DNA of 26,686 bases from Candidatus Cloacimonadota bacterium (GCA_023228285.1 JALOBM010000028.1:1-26686), one strand, 5' to 3'. Shown: positions 7,126 to 15,954, counted from the first letter of the stretch. Notes: a model not told the origin generated them from the letters alone. Made by a program: numbers and translations.

Positions 7126-8865
7126 TTATTTCACATGGAAGTTATCCAGGAATTGCTGCAGGATGGCAGCCCGGCTGGGATGCCGCAGTTTCTTGAGAGC
7201 CTTGTCTTCGATCTGGCGGATACGTTCACGAGTCACCTGAAAGATATTGCCTACTTCTTCCAGGGTACGGTGATAACCGTCGTCGATGCCAAAGCGGAGG
7301 CGGATCACGCGTTCTTCGCGGGTTGTGAGCGTTCTTAGCACTTCATCCACCTGTTTCTTCAGCAAGCTGCGTTCGGCTAGGCGTTCAGGGGAGATGATGG
7401 TTCTATCTTCGATGAAGTCGCCCAAGATGCTATCTTCGCTGTCGTGGCCGATGGGTTTATCCAGCGAGACGGGTTCTTTGCTGATGGACAGGATGTTTTT
7501 CACCTTTTCCACGGGCATATCCAGTACTTCCGAGATTTCTTCGGGATAAGGATCGCGGCCCAGCTTTTGCATCAGGCGGCGGCTGGTGCGGTTGATCTTG
7601 TTTATAGATTCGATCATATGTACAGGAATGCGTATTGTTCGTGCCTGATCTGCGATGGCGCGGGTGATGGCTTGACGAATCCACCACGTGGCGTAGGTGC
7701 TGAATTTGAAGCCCTTGCGGTAGTCATATTTTTCTACAGCGCGCATCAGCCCGGTGTTTCCTTCCTGTATGAGGTCCAAGAATTCCAGTCCGCGATTGTT
7801 ATAACGTTTGGCGATGGAGATCACGAGGCGCACGTTGGCCTCGATCATCTCGTTTTGCGCCTTTTCCTTGTTGCGTTCAGCGCGGTCTATTTCACGCAGG
7901 AGGAAGACCAATTCGGTGCCGGTCATCTTTGTTTCCAGTTCTACGCGGCGGATCTTGCGGCGGGCGTTTTTGATCTTACGCAGAGTTTCCACAAAGATAT
8001 TGGGATCCATATTGGTTTCGCCTTTTACTTCTTCAAAATCCTCATCGCTTTTCTTCGCGCGGCGTCCGTAGGTGCAGATTTCGTCTATGGTATAGCGTTT
8101 GATCTTTGTAAGTTCATTAATGGAGTGATAGCTTTCTTCGATGCGTTCCACCAGGCTGCGGATGCGGTAGACCATGCGTTTGATGAGTTTGTCGTTGTAG
8201 GACAAGCTCATGAAGGTTTCCACCACTTGTTCGCGTAGTTTATCTATCTCTTCTTGCCTGCTGGCGGTACCGGTTTCATCGAAGTTACAATTATCCAGGA
8301 TGCCCCCGATCTTATCCAGGGTTTTCTCGTTTTCTTTCAGTATTTCTTTGAAGTGATCGATGATTTTGACGTCCTGATTTTTGTCGATCCAAGTACCGAT
8401 ATCCACTTTGAAGATTTGATCCAATCTCACGCGGCGTTCACGGTAGCGATGCAGGAAGTTGTACATTTCGCGCAGAGTGGAGCCTGCCTGGAACACATTT
8501 TGATTGATCATCTTCTGGTAGGTTTCGATCTTTTTGGCTACGCGTACCTCGCCATCCCTATCCAGAAGGGGAACTCTGCCCATCTCCCTCAAATACATAC
8601 GCACCGGATCATCATAGAAGCGTTTGGTCTTGAACTTCTTGGGGGCAGTGGGTTTACGAATGGCCGCTCCGCCTTTGGTGATGCGTTTTTCGGTTTCGTC
8701 GATGATCTCGATTCCATCTTGCGAAAGGTCGAAGATAATGTCGTCTACCTTATCCAAAAAGAAGGGGCTATTTGGCAAGATGTCGTTGATTTGTTTGAAG
8801 GTGATATATCCGGAGTCTTTTCCCAGATCCACCAGCTTTTTCAAACATTCGTTATAAGTAATCAT
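7126..8865 (-). CDS. rpoD: Primary RNA polymerase sigma factor (sigma-70/RpoD)
   Basis: This 579-residue housekeeping sigma factor directs RNA polymerase to most promoters. I start it at ATG 8865, not at the preceding TTG 8868, because AAGGAG then lies five bases upstream. Numbered from this ATG, region 1.1 spans about 1-60. Region 1.2 includes [21 protein letters not shown] (~86-106). A long non-conserved insertion runs ~110-330. Region 2 contains [20 protein letters not shown] and [18 protein letters not shown], then [20 protein letters not shown] for -10 binding. Region 3 includes [21 protein letters not shown]. Region 4 has the helix-turn-helix [19 protein letters not shown] for -35 recognition and ends [13 protein letters not shown]. 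It is the last gene of the operon, 24 bases after dnaG, and has its own downstream terminator. The canonical region 4 fits the TTGACA boxes seen across the window. Confidence 0.97.
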   Translation of the reverse strand: MITYNECLKKLVDLGKDSGYITFKQINDILPNSPFFLDKVDDIIFDLSQDGIEIIDETEKRITKGGAAIRKPTAPKKFKTKRFYDDPVRMYLREMGRVPLLDRDGEVRVAKKIETYQKMINQNVFQAGSTLREMYNFLHRYRERRVRLDQIFKVDIGTWIDKNQDVKIIDHFKEILKENEKTLDKIGGILDNCNFDETGTASRQEEIDKLREQVVETFMSLSYNDKLIKRMVYRIRSLVERIEESYHSINELTKIKRYTIDEICTYGRRAKKSDEDFEEVKGETNMDPNIFVETLRKIKNARRKIRRVELETKMTGTELVFLLREIDRAERNKEKAQNEMIEANVRLVISIAKRYNNRGLEFLDLIQEGNTGLMRAVEKYDYRKGFKFSTYATWWIRQAITRAIADQARTIRIPVHMIESINKINRTSRRLMQKLGRDPYPEEISEVLDMPVEKVKNILSISKEPVSLDKPIGHDSEDSILGDFIEDRTIISPERLAERSLLKKQVDEVLRTLTTREERVIRLRFGIDDGYHRTLEEVGNIFQVTRERIRQIEDKALKKLRHPSRAAILQQFLDNFHVK

Positions 8866-8889
8866 CAATGCTCCTTGGCAAAGAGTTCT

Positions 8890-10617
8890 CTAAAAGAGGA
8901 CTTTATTTACCACCCGCTTTGTCATTCTGCGATACTCACGGGAAAGTGTTTCCTTCTGTTTGAGGAGTTCCAGATTGCCGGAATCCCTGTTTATTGCCTT
9001 GTCCAAGACCTCCAGATCCCGTTTCAGCTTACGCAGTTTCAAGTCTCGGATCATACCAGAAAGGTTTGCTAAATGCAAATCCTCAAACAGAAGTTCAGCC
9101 ATGCTGTTTTTGATTTCATCATTTTCAATATCGTCCAAAAGCGCTGCCGGATTCCAGGTCTCCAGTTTTGGGATCCTGGATTGCAGGAAACTAAAGACTT
9201 GGCGGCAGAGCTTACTGTTAAAATAATCCACAGAGAGTTCATTGGCAAGAAGATTGTAACTATCTGCATCTTTCAAAGCCATGCCTAGAAGCTGCATTTC
9301 CATGCTGGTTTCGGATAGTTTTGAGGGGGATGGCGCGTCTTCCGGCTGTGCTGTCGTGGTTCCTCCGCTGCGGCGCAGACTGGAGAGCAGAGACTGAGTG
9401 GTGATACCGAAGCTGCGCGAAATGTCAGCGACAAATAGTTCTCTTTGGATGGGATCGTCCAACTGTCTCAGAGCGTCCAAAAGGAGGTCTATGCGCTCCT
9501 TCACAGGTTCATCGATATTCGTGGAAGTGGCCATGAAATCGATGAGAGTTGGCGCTTTATCTATCAATTCTTGTAAGGCGTCTTTGCCAAAAGCAAGCAG
9601 GAAAGAATCCGGATCTTCTCCTTCGGGAAGTGTGGCGATGCGCACTTGCATGCCTTTGGAAAGGCAGAGCATACCGCCCCGGATAGCTGCTTTCACTCCG
9701 GCTTTGTCGCTATCGTAGAGCATTACCGTTTTCCGGGAAAAGCGGTTCAACAGGAGCACCTGATTGAGGGTGAGCGCTGTACCCAAACTGGCAACAGAGT
9801 TTACAAAACCATGTTCATAGAGACGCAGAAAGTCGAAATAGCCCTCGCATACCAGAGAGTAGTCCATCTTGCTGATGTTGTATTTGGTCTTGAAAAGGCC
9901 ATACAGCTCTTTGCCTTTGGTATAGAGATCGGTACCGGGAGAATTTATGTATTTGCCAGAGTTCTCTTTTTCTTCGATGATCCTGCCGCCAAAGGCAATT
10001 ACATCCCCGGTATTGTTGTGAATAGGAAACATCAGCCGATCGCGGAAAAGGTCGTTCAAAGCTCCACTATATTCGGTAAAGAGTCCGCTTATTTTCAGCA
10101 AATCTACGCCATAGCCTTCTTTGAGCAGATGATTCAACAGGCTACGGTTTGAAGGCAGGGCAAACCCCAGTTGCAGCTCCTTGGCCGTCTGAGGGCTAAA
10201 CTTCCTTCCGGCAAGGTATTCCAAGGCATTATCAGCGTGCTCAAACAGGCATTCTGCAAAAAAATCACCAGCACTTTTATATACCTGTAAAAGCTGTTGA
10301 CGGCGAGTGGAGGCTACTGTGCCGCGCTCGTGTTCGGGGATGCTGAAACCGGAGCGCTGAGCCAGTTTTTTTACGGCTTCGATGAAGTTTAGCTTCTCAT
10401 ATTCCTGCACAAAAGTGAAGACGTTGCCGGCCTTTCCGCAGGCGAAGCACTTGAAAATCTGTTTGGGCTGGCTTACATACATGGAAGGTCGCGTATCATC
10501 GTGAAAAGGGCATACTCCACGCCAGTTTGACCCCATATGTTTCAGGGGTACATAGGCTTGGATTACATCCACAATGTCATTTGCCTGGCGAATTTGGTCG
10601 ATCAGGTGGTTGTCCAA
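8890..10617 (-). CDS. dnaG: DNA primase
   Basis: This 575-residue primase makes RNA primers at the replication fork. The CHC2 zinc-ribbon has C36, H39, C57 and C60 (VCPFHDD, then CFACGKAGN). The catalytic core spans about 110-350. It includes FGGRII and KYINSP, and a TOPRIM fold with CEGYFD (Glu258) and YDSDKAG (Asp302, Asp304), then EGEDPDSFL. The rest is a helical C-terminal domain for helicase contact. The start codon is TTG; MDNHLIDQIRQANDIVDVI matches the usual primase N-terminus. A Shine-Dalgarno sequence (AAGGAAG) overlaps the mutS2 stop codon, nine bases upstream, so translation is probably coupled to mutS2. The gene sits between mutS2 and rpoD, keeping the common dnaG-rpoD adjacency. 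Confidence 0.97.
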   Translation of the reverse strand: MDNHLIDQIRQANDIVDVIQAYVPLKHMGSNWRGVCPFHDDTRPSMYVSQPKQIFKCFACGKAGNVFTFVQEYEKLNFIEAVKKLAQRSGFSIPEHERGTVASTRRQQLLQVYKSAGDFFAECLFEHADNALEYLAGRKFSPQTAKELQLGFALPSNRSLLNHLLKEGYGVDLLKISGLFTEYSGALNDLFRDRLMFPIHNNTGDVIAFGGRIIEEKENSGKYINSPGTDLYTKGKELYGLFKTKYNISKMDYSLVCEGYFDFLRLYEHGFVNSVASLGTALTLNQVLLLNRFSRKTVMLYDSDKAGVKAAIRGGMLCLSKGMQVRIATLPEGEDPDSFLLAFGKDALQELIDKAPTLIDFMATSTNIDEPVKERIDLLLDALRQLDDPIQRELFVADISRSFGITTQSLLSSLRRSGGTTTAQPEDAPSPSKLSETSMEMQLLGMALKDADSYNLLANELSVDYFNSKLCRQVFSFLQSRIPKLETWNPAALLDDIENDEIKNSMAELLFEDLHLANLSGMIRDLKLRKLKRDLEVLDKAINRDSGNLELLKQKETLSREYRRMTKRVVNKVLF

Positions 10618-10626
10618 CGCTCTTCC

Positions 10627-12972
10627 TTATATTTTTACTACCGTTACCCCGCTTCCGCCTTCAAACATGGGCGGGGTCTCGATGCTTTTAACATTCTTTT
10701 TTCGGGAAAGATACTCGCGCACCTTGGTTCGGAGGGCTCCGGTTCCTTTTCCGTGTACGATTCGAAGAGTACTGAAGCCGGTGAGGGCAGCGTTATCCAA
10801 AAATTCATCTATGAGGGGCATCGCTTCGTCGAAAGTGAGTCCCAAAAGCTTCAGTTCCGTCTGAACCTTTGCATTTACTTTACTGGATGTAAGCGGTACT
10901 GCCGGTTCTGTTGCGGTTTGTGTACTACGGTAGAGATTGCTCAGTCTGGTTTTGAAGCCGATACCGTTCATATCCACAGTAGCTTCTTTGCCATTGATGG
11001 ACAGTATTTGTGCTTCCGCTTCAAAATCTGCCAGCCAGACGCGATCTCCCACCTTGGGATTATCCGCTTTGATGCGGCCTTCGCTGTTGCTTCGTTTCAG
11101 TTCGCGGTTCAGTTCGTCATTCTGTATGGAAATATCATGCAATTTTCTTTCCGAAAGCTTGCGGCGTTCTTCTTTGTCCAATGCTTTCAGCTCGTTCAAC
11201 TCTCTATTATACAGCTTTTGGAAGCCTATTAGCTCGGTCTGCAATTCTTTGATGTGTTTCAGGCGTCTTGCTTTCAGTTCAGTTTGCCATTCTCTTTCTT
11301 TGTCGTCCAATTCGTTAAGGCGATTCTGTATGTTCCGGGTTTTCAATTCGTATTGATAGATGCTTTTTGCCAGGTCCTTCTTCTGATCCTGCAGTGTTTT
11401 GATTAGGTTGCTAAACTCCAGGTTTTGACTGCCGGCAAGTTCTCTGGCGCGGTCAATCAAACTGGGATCGATACCCAGAGAGGCAGCTACTTCGATGGCA
11501 AAGCTGTCGCCGGGAATGCCGATATTGAGGTGGTAGGTGGGGATTAAAGAACGCATGTCAAATTGCATGGCGGCATTCACGCAGTGTGGATGAGATTCGG
11601 CGAAGACCTTCAGAGCGGTGTAGTGCGTGGTCACAATGCCTTTCACACCTTTTTCGGTAAGCTGTTCCAAAATAGCCTGAGCTAAAGCGGATCCTTGCTG
11701 GGGATCAGTAGCAGCACCGATCTCGTCTATCAGGATCAGGCTGCTGGTTTTGGCACTTTTCAGCATGCTTCCGATCTTGTCCAGATGAGAGCTGAAAGTG
11801 GAGAGAGCATTCTCGATGGATTGATCGTCTCCGATATCAGCTAAAACTTCTGTGAAGCAACCGATCTCGCTTTCTTCATCTACTGGAACCGGCAAGCCTG
11901 TCATAGCCATCAAGGTAATGAGCCCTACGGCTTTCATTAGCACAGTCTTCCCGCCGGTATTGGGTCCGCTGAGCACCAGCATGTTGTAGCTTTCACCCAA
12001 ATTTAGATTGAAGGGTATTACTTTATGAAAACCGTTTGTACCTTCTTCGGCGATCTTTTTCAGGATCAAAAGGGGATGTCGGGCGCTCTGTAGCCGTAGT
12101 ACGGGATCTTCACGCATCTGCGGTACTCTAGCCTTGATACTGTTTGCCACGCGTGCTGCCGCATAAAGGAAATCCAGACGGGCGAGATGTTTCTGATTGT
12201 TCAGTAACTCGCGTTTATGTACGCGGATGGAAGTGGAGTATTCGCTGAGAATGCGGTAGATCTCGCGCTTTTCTTCATCTTTCAGGAGCTGCAGTTCATT
12301 GTTCAAGGGTACTATTTCTGCAGGCTCGATGAAGACGGTGGCACCTTTGGCAGAATGGCTCTGAACTATGCCCGGAACGAAAGAAGCTGCGGATTCTTTA
12401 ACTGGAATTACAAAACGATCGTCTCGCTGAGTTACGAACTTCTCCTGTAGAAAACCTTCCATGCGGGGTTCGGTAAGCATGTTTTGCATTGTGCGCTGAA
12501 CCCGGCTGCGCAGACTGCTGATACTCCGCCGGATGCGCCCGAGTTCCGTCGATGCGCTGTCCAGGATGTCGCCTTCGGGATCAAAGATACGATCGAAAGC
12601 CTGGCGAATCTGGGGCAGAGGGACTACTCGCTTTACTATCTTTTGAGCCAGTGGCAGTTCATCAAAAGCGGAGATGCTTTCCCCCAGCACTGTAGCCAGA
12701 GAGGAATTCTGGCAGATCAGCTTCAGTTCCTCGTAATCAAAGATGCCGGTAGAGCTATCTTCAAAGAGGAAAGAGATGTCGCATAGATCGAAAAAATCGA
12801 AGGTGATGCCTTGCTCCAGGGCGTTTTGAAAGGCAGCGATTAGGTTTTGGGAAGCGCACATGGCGTTGATGTCGGTGAGCGGCTTCAGTTCCCTTATCTG
12901 CAGCTTGCCCAAATCGCTGTGACAACTTGCTGCCAGGTGACCCAGCAGCAGTTTGAATTCCCGATCGGTCAT
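10627..12972 (-). CDS. mutS2: MutS2 family protein (Smr-domain ATPase)
   Basis: This 781-residue MutS paralogue lacks the mismatch-recognition domain. Family members act against recombination or on collided ribosomes. The core/clamp region runs ~1-300, with RDDRFVIPVKE and GATVFIEPAEIVPLNNEL. The ATPase domain has Walker A SGPNTGGKT (335-343), a FSSHL segment (393-397), Walker B SLILIDEIGAATDP (411-424) and TTHY (448-451). A long coiled coil spans about 525-630. A KOW-like beta segment (~640-680) and a C-terminal Smr domain (706-781) with HGKGTGALR follow. In the Smr domain the usual LDLRG start is replaced by LKLLG. The ATG overlaps the cvpA stop codon by four bases (ATGA), so the two are coupled. 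Length and order match the family. Confidence 0.95.
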   Translation of the reverse strand: MTDREFKLLLGHLAASCHSDLGKLQIRELKPLTDINAMCASQNLIAAFQNALEQGITFDFFDLCDISFLFEDSSTGIFDYEELKLICQNSSLATVLGESISAFDELPLAQKIVKRVVPLPQIRQAFDRIFDPEGDILDSASTELGRIRRSISSLRSRVQRTMQNMLTEPRMEGFLQEKFVTQRDDRFVIPVKESAASFVPGIVQSHSAKGATVFIEPAEIVPLNNELQLLKDEEKREIYRILSEYSTSIRVHKRELLNNQKHLARLDFLYAAARVANSIKARVPQMREDPVLRLQSARHPLLILKKIAEEGTNGFHKVIPFNLNLGESYNMLVLSGPNTGGKTVLMKAVGLITLMAMTGLPVPVDEESEIGCFTEVLADIGDDQSIENALSTFSSHLDKIGSMLKSAKTSSLILIDEIGAATDPQQGSALAQAILEQLTEKGVKGIVTTHYTALKVFAESHPHCVNAAMQFDMRSLIPTYHLNIGIPGDSFAIEVAASLGIDPSLIDRARELAGSQNLEFSNLIKTLQDQKKDLAKSIYQYELKTRNIQNRLNELDDKEREWQTELKARRLKHIKELQTELIGFQKLYNRELNELKALDKEERRKLSERKLHDISIQNDELNRELKRSNSEGRIKADNPKVGDRVWLADFEAEAQILSINGKEATVDMNGIGFKTRLSNLYRSTQTATEPAVPLTSSKVNAKVQTELKLLGLTFDEAMPLIDEFLDNAALTGFSTLRIVHGKGTGALRTKVREYLSRKKNVKSIETPPMFEGGSGVTVVKI

Positions 12973-13505
12973 TTTGATTCGTCTTCCCGCTTCTGCAGAA
13001 ACTCAGGCATTTTGATGTAGTTCATCCTGTTTTTTAGATTCAGTTTTGCAAACATATCCTCTTTCAGCTGTTGCACTCCCACGTACACCCGGTGTTTTTC
13101 AGGATTTTTCAGCGGTTCAGAAAGCTTTGGTATATAGTCCATTACAACGCTGAAAATGATTACCAGGATTAGTCCGTTCAAAAATCCTAGGATAGCGCCC
13201 AAGCTTCGGTCTATCCACGATAACTTCATGGCACGGATGAAGCGTTCGAAAATCCATATTACAAAGCGCACTATCACTACAATGAGGACGAGGATCAGCA
13301 CCACTGCGATGATGGTGGAAAGGGTCTTGCTATGCCCATATTTCAGCATCAATTGATTTGCAAGCAGAGGATAGTAATGACCCACTAGGAAGAAGGCCAG
13401 AACAACTCCGGCAAATTGAACTACCGCTCCTATCAGGCCGCGTCTGATACCAATGACAGTACATACCAGCATAAGTGCCAAAATTATCCAATCTATCACG
13501 GCCAT
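12969..13505 (-). CDS. cvpA: CvpA family inner-membrane protein
   Basis: This 178-residue membrane protein has about four hydrophobic helices at roughly 3-20, 27-45, 63-87 and 104-123. The family pattern is visible: IDWIILALMLV, RGLIGAVVQFAG, and a small-residue motif before the last helix (SLGAILGFLNGLI). In enterobacteria CvpA is linked to colicin V production; its broad bacterial role is envelope-related and poorly defined. AGGGAG lies eight bases before the ATG. The stop overlaps the mutS2 start by four bases. A cvpA-mutS2 pair occurs in many bacteria; here it is embedded between rpsU and dnaG. Confidence 0.85.
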   Translation of the reverse strand: MAVIDWIILALMLVCTVIGIRRGLIGAVVQFAGVVLAFFLVGHYYPLLANQLMLKYGHSKTLSTIIAVVLILVLIVVIVRFVIWIFERFIRAMKLSWIDRSLGAILGFLNGLILVIIFSVVMDYIPKLSEPLKNPEKHRVYVGVQQLKEDMFAKLNLKNRMNYIKMPEFLQKREDESK

Positions 13506-13525
13506 AATGTGCTCCCTTTTGCCAT

Positions 13526-13562
13526 AAAAAGCATACAGGGATGCGCATTGATCCCTGTATGC
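13526..13562 (-). terminator. Internal terminator/attenuator between rpsU and cvpA
   Basis: A perfect 12-bp inverted repeat (13531-13542 with 13551-13562, arm GCATACAGGGAT) has an eight-base loop. On the minus strand it is followed by T5. It lies 28 bases after the rpsU stop and 20 bases before the cvpA start. It should stop part of the transcription, so rpsU would be made in excess over cvpA-mutS2-dnaG-rpoD. Confidence 0.85.
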
Positions 13563-13590
13563 CGTATTAATCTTACAATAAAGCTTGGCT

Positions 13591-13797
13591 TTATTTCATG
13601 TAGCGTTGCATCCGACGCTGGATTTTCAGCATCTTGCGACGTGCAGCGTTCGCTTCGCGTTTCTTCTTTACGCTAGGCTTCTCGTAGGCCTGATGCTTCT
13701 TTATTTCCGAAAGAATTGCGGCTTTCTCGCATTTCTTTTTAAAGCGCTTCAAGAGATAATCGAAGGATTCGTTTTCTTTTGACACTACTGTCGGCAA
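13591..13797 (-). CDS. rpsU: 30S ribosomal protein S21
   Basis: This 68-residue basic protein belongs to the small ribosomal subunit near the 3' end of 16S rRNA, where it aids initiation. The family signature is clear: PTVVSKENESFDYLLKRFKK, KCEKAAILSEIKKHQAYEKP, then SVKKKREANAARRK. The start is a TTG placed directly after an in-frame TGA, so no earlier start is possible. AAAAGGTGGT gives a strong ribosome-binding site about eight bases upstream. It is the first gene of the cluster reading into cvpA, mutS2, dnaG and rpoD, and is separated from cvpA by a strong hairpin. Confidence 0.96.
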   Translation of the reverse strand: MPTVVSKENESFDYLLKRFKKKCEKAAILSEIKKHQAYEKPSVKKKREANAARRKMLKIQRRMQRYMK

Positions 13798-13834
13798 TCA
13801 AATCACCACCTTTTGTTTATGATTTAAGAAATGC

Positions 13835-13863
13835 CAATTTCTTGGCTGCTGGAATTATGTCAA
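13835..13863 (-). promoter_or_regulatory. Candidate promoter of rpsU
   Basis: On the minus strand, TTGACA (13863-13858) is followed after 17 bases by AAATTG (13840-13835). The rpsU start codon is about 38 bases downstream of the -10. The same pair of boxes with the same spacing occurs at 838-866 before the PKD-protein gene. Confidence 0.5.
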
Positions 13864-13953
13864 GCAGGAAATTTGCTACAGGCGAAACATCGGCTCAATT
13901 GGCCTGGAAAAGGGCTACTGGCGGTAAAGACAGTCTGCAAAGCCAAAAAAGAT

Positions 13954-14001
13954 TTGACACAAATCAGTAGCACAGGACTCTGCCTTTGGCACTAATACAA
14001 T
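13954..14001 (+). promoter_or_regulatory. Candidate promoter region of tryptophanase gene
   Basis: TTGACACAAA at 13954-13963 is identical over ten bases to boxes at 4081 and 15489. A TACAAT box (13996-14001) fits a -10 hexamer by sequence but is too far from this -35 (36 bases between them). The true promoter may use only one of the two. The gene starts at 14039. Confidence 0.35.
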
Positions 14002-14038
14002 AAACTAACTACTAGAAAAATAAAATAACGGAGTAACA

Positions 14039-15415
14039 ATGAACACACAACCTTATGCAGAACCTTGGCGCATCAAAATGGTGGAGCCTGTAAAGATCCT
14101 GAGCCGGGAAGAACGTGCCGCAAAGATCAAAGCCGCGGAATATAACCTCTTCAATCTTGACGCTGAAGACGTGTATATCGATCTTCTTACTGATTCCGGT
14201 ACCGGTGCGATGAGTGACCGGCAATGGTCTGCTCTGATGCAGGGCGACGAGAGTTATGCAGGGTCCCGCAGCTTTTTGCGCATGAAGAAGGTGATCAACG
14301 AAATATTGGGCTTTCCTTATGTGATACCCACTCATCAGGGCCGTGCCGCCGAAAACGTGTTGTTCTCTGCCACTATCAAAGCCGGAGACATCATTCCCGG
14401 TAATGCCCATTTTGATACCACCAAGGGGCATATCGAATTTCGCAGAGCCATTCCTGTGGATTGCACTGTGGACGAGGCCGGAGATCCCACTCTGGAGCTG
14501 CCATTCAAAGGGAATATTGATGTCAAAAAGCTGGAAGCCTGTATTGCCGAACATGGTGCGGACAACATTCCCATGGTGATTCACACCGTTACCTGCAACA
14601 CCGGAGGCGGGCAACCAGTATCCATGGCAAATATCAAGGCAGTCTCAGCAGTCTGCAAAGCCCATAAAATCCCGCTGATATTCGATTCTGCCCGTTTTGC
14701 CGAAAATGCCTATTTCATCAAAGTGCGCGAAGATGGTTATCAGAATAAAAGCATCAAAGAAATCGTGAAAGAGATGTTCAATTATGCAGACGGTATGACT
14801 ATGAGTGCGAAGAAAGACGCAATCGTAAACATTGGCGGATTCATCGCTTTGCGTTCTTTGGAGACATATCGCGAGTGTGCTACGTTCAACATCATGTTCG
14901 AAGGTTACCTTACCTATGGCGGTATGAGCGGCAGGGATATGGATGCCCTGGCGGCAGGATTGATGGAGAGTACAGAATATGACTATCTGCATGCCAGAGC
15001 ATCTCAGGTAAAATACCTGGGAGACAAGCTCATTGCTATGGGAATCCCGATAGTAAAGCCGGCCGGTGGTCACGCCATCTATGTGGATGCCAAAAGTGTA
15101 TTTCCTCATATCCCGCAGATTCAATATCCTGCGCAGGTATTGGCGGTAGCATTATACGTGGAAGCGGGAGTTCGCGGAGTGGAGATAGGCACAGTATTGG
15201 CAGATCGAGATCCTGTGACCCGTGAAGAACGTCCTAGTAAAATGGAATTGCTGCGTCTGGCGATACCGCGCCGCGTATATACAAACAACCATATGGACGT
15301 GGTTGCGTGGGGCTTGGAGCAAATCTGGCCAAAACGCCAGAGCTACAAAGGCCTGAAGATAAAATACGAAGCGCCGATTATGCGGCATTTCACCGCTACC
15401 TTTGAAACACTGTAA
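14039..15415 (+). CDS. tnaA: Tryptophanase (beta-eliminating lyase)
   Basis: This 458-residue PLP enzyme of fold type I would split L-tryptophan to indole, pyruvate and ammonia in the cytoplasm, giving carbon and energy from amino acids. Conserved parts are IDLLTDSGTGAMSD (47-60), PTHQGRAAENVLF (97-109), FDTTKGH (125-131), FDSARFAENAYFIK (215-228), and the PLP lysine K259 in MSAKKDA. Tyrosine phenol-lyase is very similar. Its phenol-binding arginine lies in an MERG motif; here the matching segment is GVEIGT (Ile383), as in tryptophanases, so I prefer tryptophanase. CGGAG five bases upstream supports ATG 14039. No tnaC-like leader with the expected Trp/Pro arrangement was found. The gene seems monocistronic. 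A pyridoxal kinase lies 3 kb downstream. Confidence 0.88.
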   Translation: MNTQPYAEPWRIKMVEPVKILSREERAAKIKAAEYNLFNLDAEDVYIDLLTDSGTGAMSDRQWSALMQGDESYAGSRSFLRMKKVINEILGFPYVIPTHQGRAAENVLFSATIKAGDIIPGNAHFDTTKGHIEFRRAIPVDCTVDEAGDPTLELPFKGNIDVKKLEACIAEHGADNIPMVIHTVTCNTGGGQPVSMANIKAVSAVCKAHKIPLIFDSARFAENAYFIKVREDGYQNKSIKEIVKEMFNYADGMTMSAKKDAIVNIGGFIALRSLETYRECATFNIMFEGYLTYGGMSGRDMDALAAGLMESTEYDYLHARASQVKYLGDKLIAMGIPIVKPAGGHAIYVDAKSVFPHIPQIQYPAQVLAVALYVEAGVRGVEIGTVLADRDPVTREERPSKMELLRLAIPRRVYTNNHMDVVAWGLEQIWPKRQSYKGLKIKYEAPIMRHFTATFETL

Positions 15416-15488
15416 ACATGTTTGATCATCGCGGGCTTCTTTATCCCTGATACCCGCATACCTTATATAGCCAAGCCGCACTTTATGC

Positions 15489-15517
15489 TTGACACAAAGT
15501 GCGACTCGTGACTTTTG
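15489..15517 (+). promoter_or_regulatory. Candidate promoter of the gcvH cluster
   Basis: TTGACACAAAGT starts at 15489. A -10 at the expected 17-base spacing would be CTTTTG, which is poor. The gcvH start codon is at 15551, 34 bases after the box. The -35 is convincing, the -10 is not. Confidence 0.35.
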
Positions 15518-15550
15518 GCTTGAAAATACAAAAAAATCCGGGAGATAAGC

Positions 15551-15931
15551 ATGAACATTATTGATGACCTGTTCTATACCGATAGCCACGAGTGGGTGAG
15601 AGTTGATGGAGACATCGCCACAATCGGCATTAGTGATTTTGCTCAGCACGAGCTGGGAGACATAGTTTTCGTAGAGCTACCTGAAGTGGGTATGAAGGTT
15701 TCTGCCGGCGAACCCTGCGGATCCATCGAAGCCGTTAAAGCCGTTGAAGATCTCATCTCACCGGTTTCCGGGAAAATCACCGAGCGCAACACCGATCTGG
15801 AAGACAGCCCTGATCTCATCAACAAATCCTGTTATGAAGACGGCTGGATCATGAAGGTACGCCTCAGCAACACCGATGAGCTGGAAAATCTGCTCAGTGC
15901 GGTAGAATACAAGAAGATTATTCCCGAATAA
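15551..15931 (+). CDS. gcvH: Glycine cleavage system H protein
   Basis: This 126-residue lipoyl carrier protein shuttles the aminomethyl group between glycine cleavage enzymes. Seen are YTDSHEWVRVDGDIATIGIS, the HELGDIVFVELPEVG segment, and the lipoylation site SIEAVKAVEDL with the modified lysine at K63. The end, ENLLSAVEYKKIIPE, is also typical. Length fits the family exactly. GGGAG lies seven bases before the ATG. No gcvT or gcvP is nearby, so this H protein is either served by genes elsewhere or used in another lipoyl-relay role. The downstream gmk starts 23 bases after the stop. Confidence 0.96.
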   Translation: MNIIDDLFYTDSHEWVRVDGDIATIGISDFAQHELGDIVFVELPEVGMKVSAGEPCGSIEAVKAVEDLISPVSGKITERNTDLEDSPDLINKSCYEDGWIMKVRLSNTDELENLLSAVEYKKIIPE

Positions 15932-15954
15932 AAACCGGTTCGGTTTCGCCGTCT

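Noticed and set aside
7444..9072. Two long open frames on the plus strand (264 and 272 codons) opposite rpoD and dnaG
   Set aside because: They are hydrophobic-rich antisense frames of two strongly conserved genes, with no recognisable domains.
13857..13970. Possible tnaC-like leader peptide (37 codons with one Trp) upstream of tryptophanase
   Set aside because: No Shine-Dalgarno sequence, the Trp/Pro arrangement of TnaC is absent, and the frame overlaps the rpsU promoter and the TTGACA box.
13985..14001. TTGGCAC word before tryptophanase as a sigma-54 -24 element
   Set aside because: The matching -12 element (TTGC at the right spacing) is missing.
14039..15415. Tyrosine phenol-lyase as alternative name for the beta-eliminating lyase
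   Set aside because: The position of the phenol-binding arginine is isoleucine in an EIG motif, as in tryptophanases.
15421..15470. GCGGG...CCCGC stem after tryptophanase as terminator
   Set aside because: Only five base pairs with a 17-base loop and no T-run; too weak to report as a terminator.
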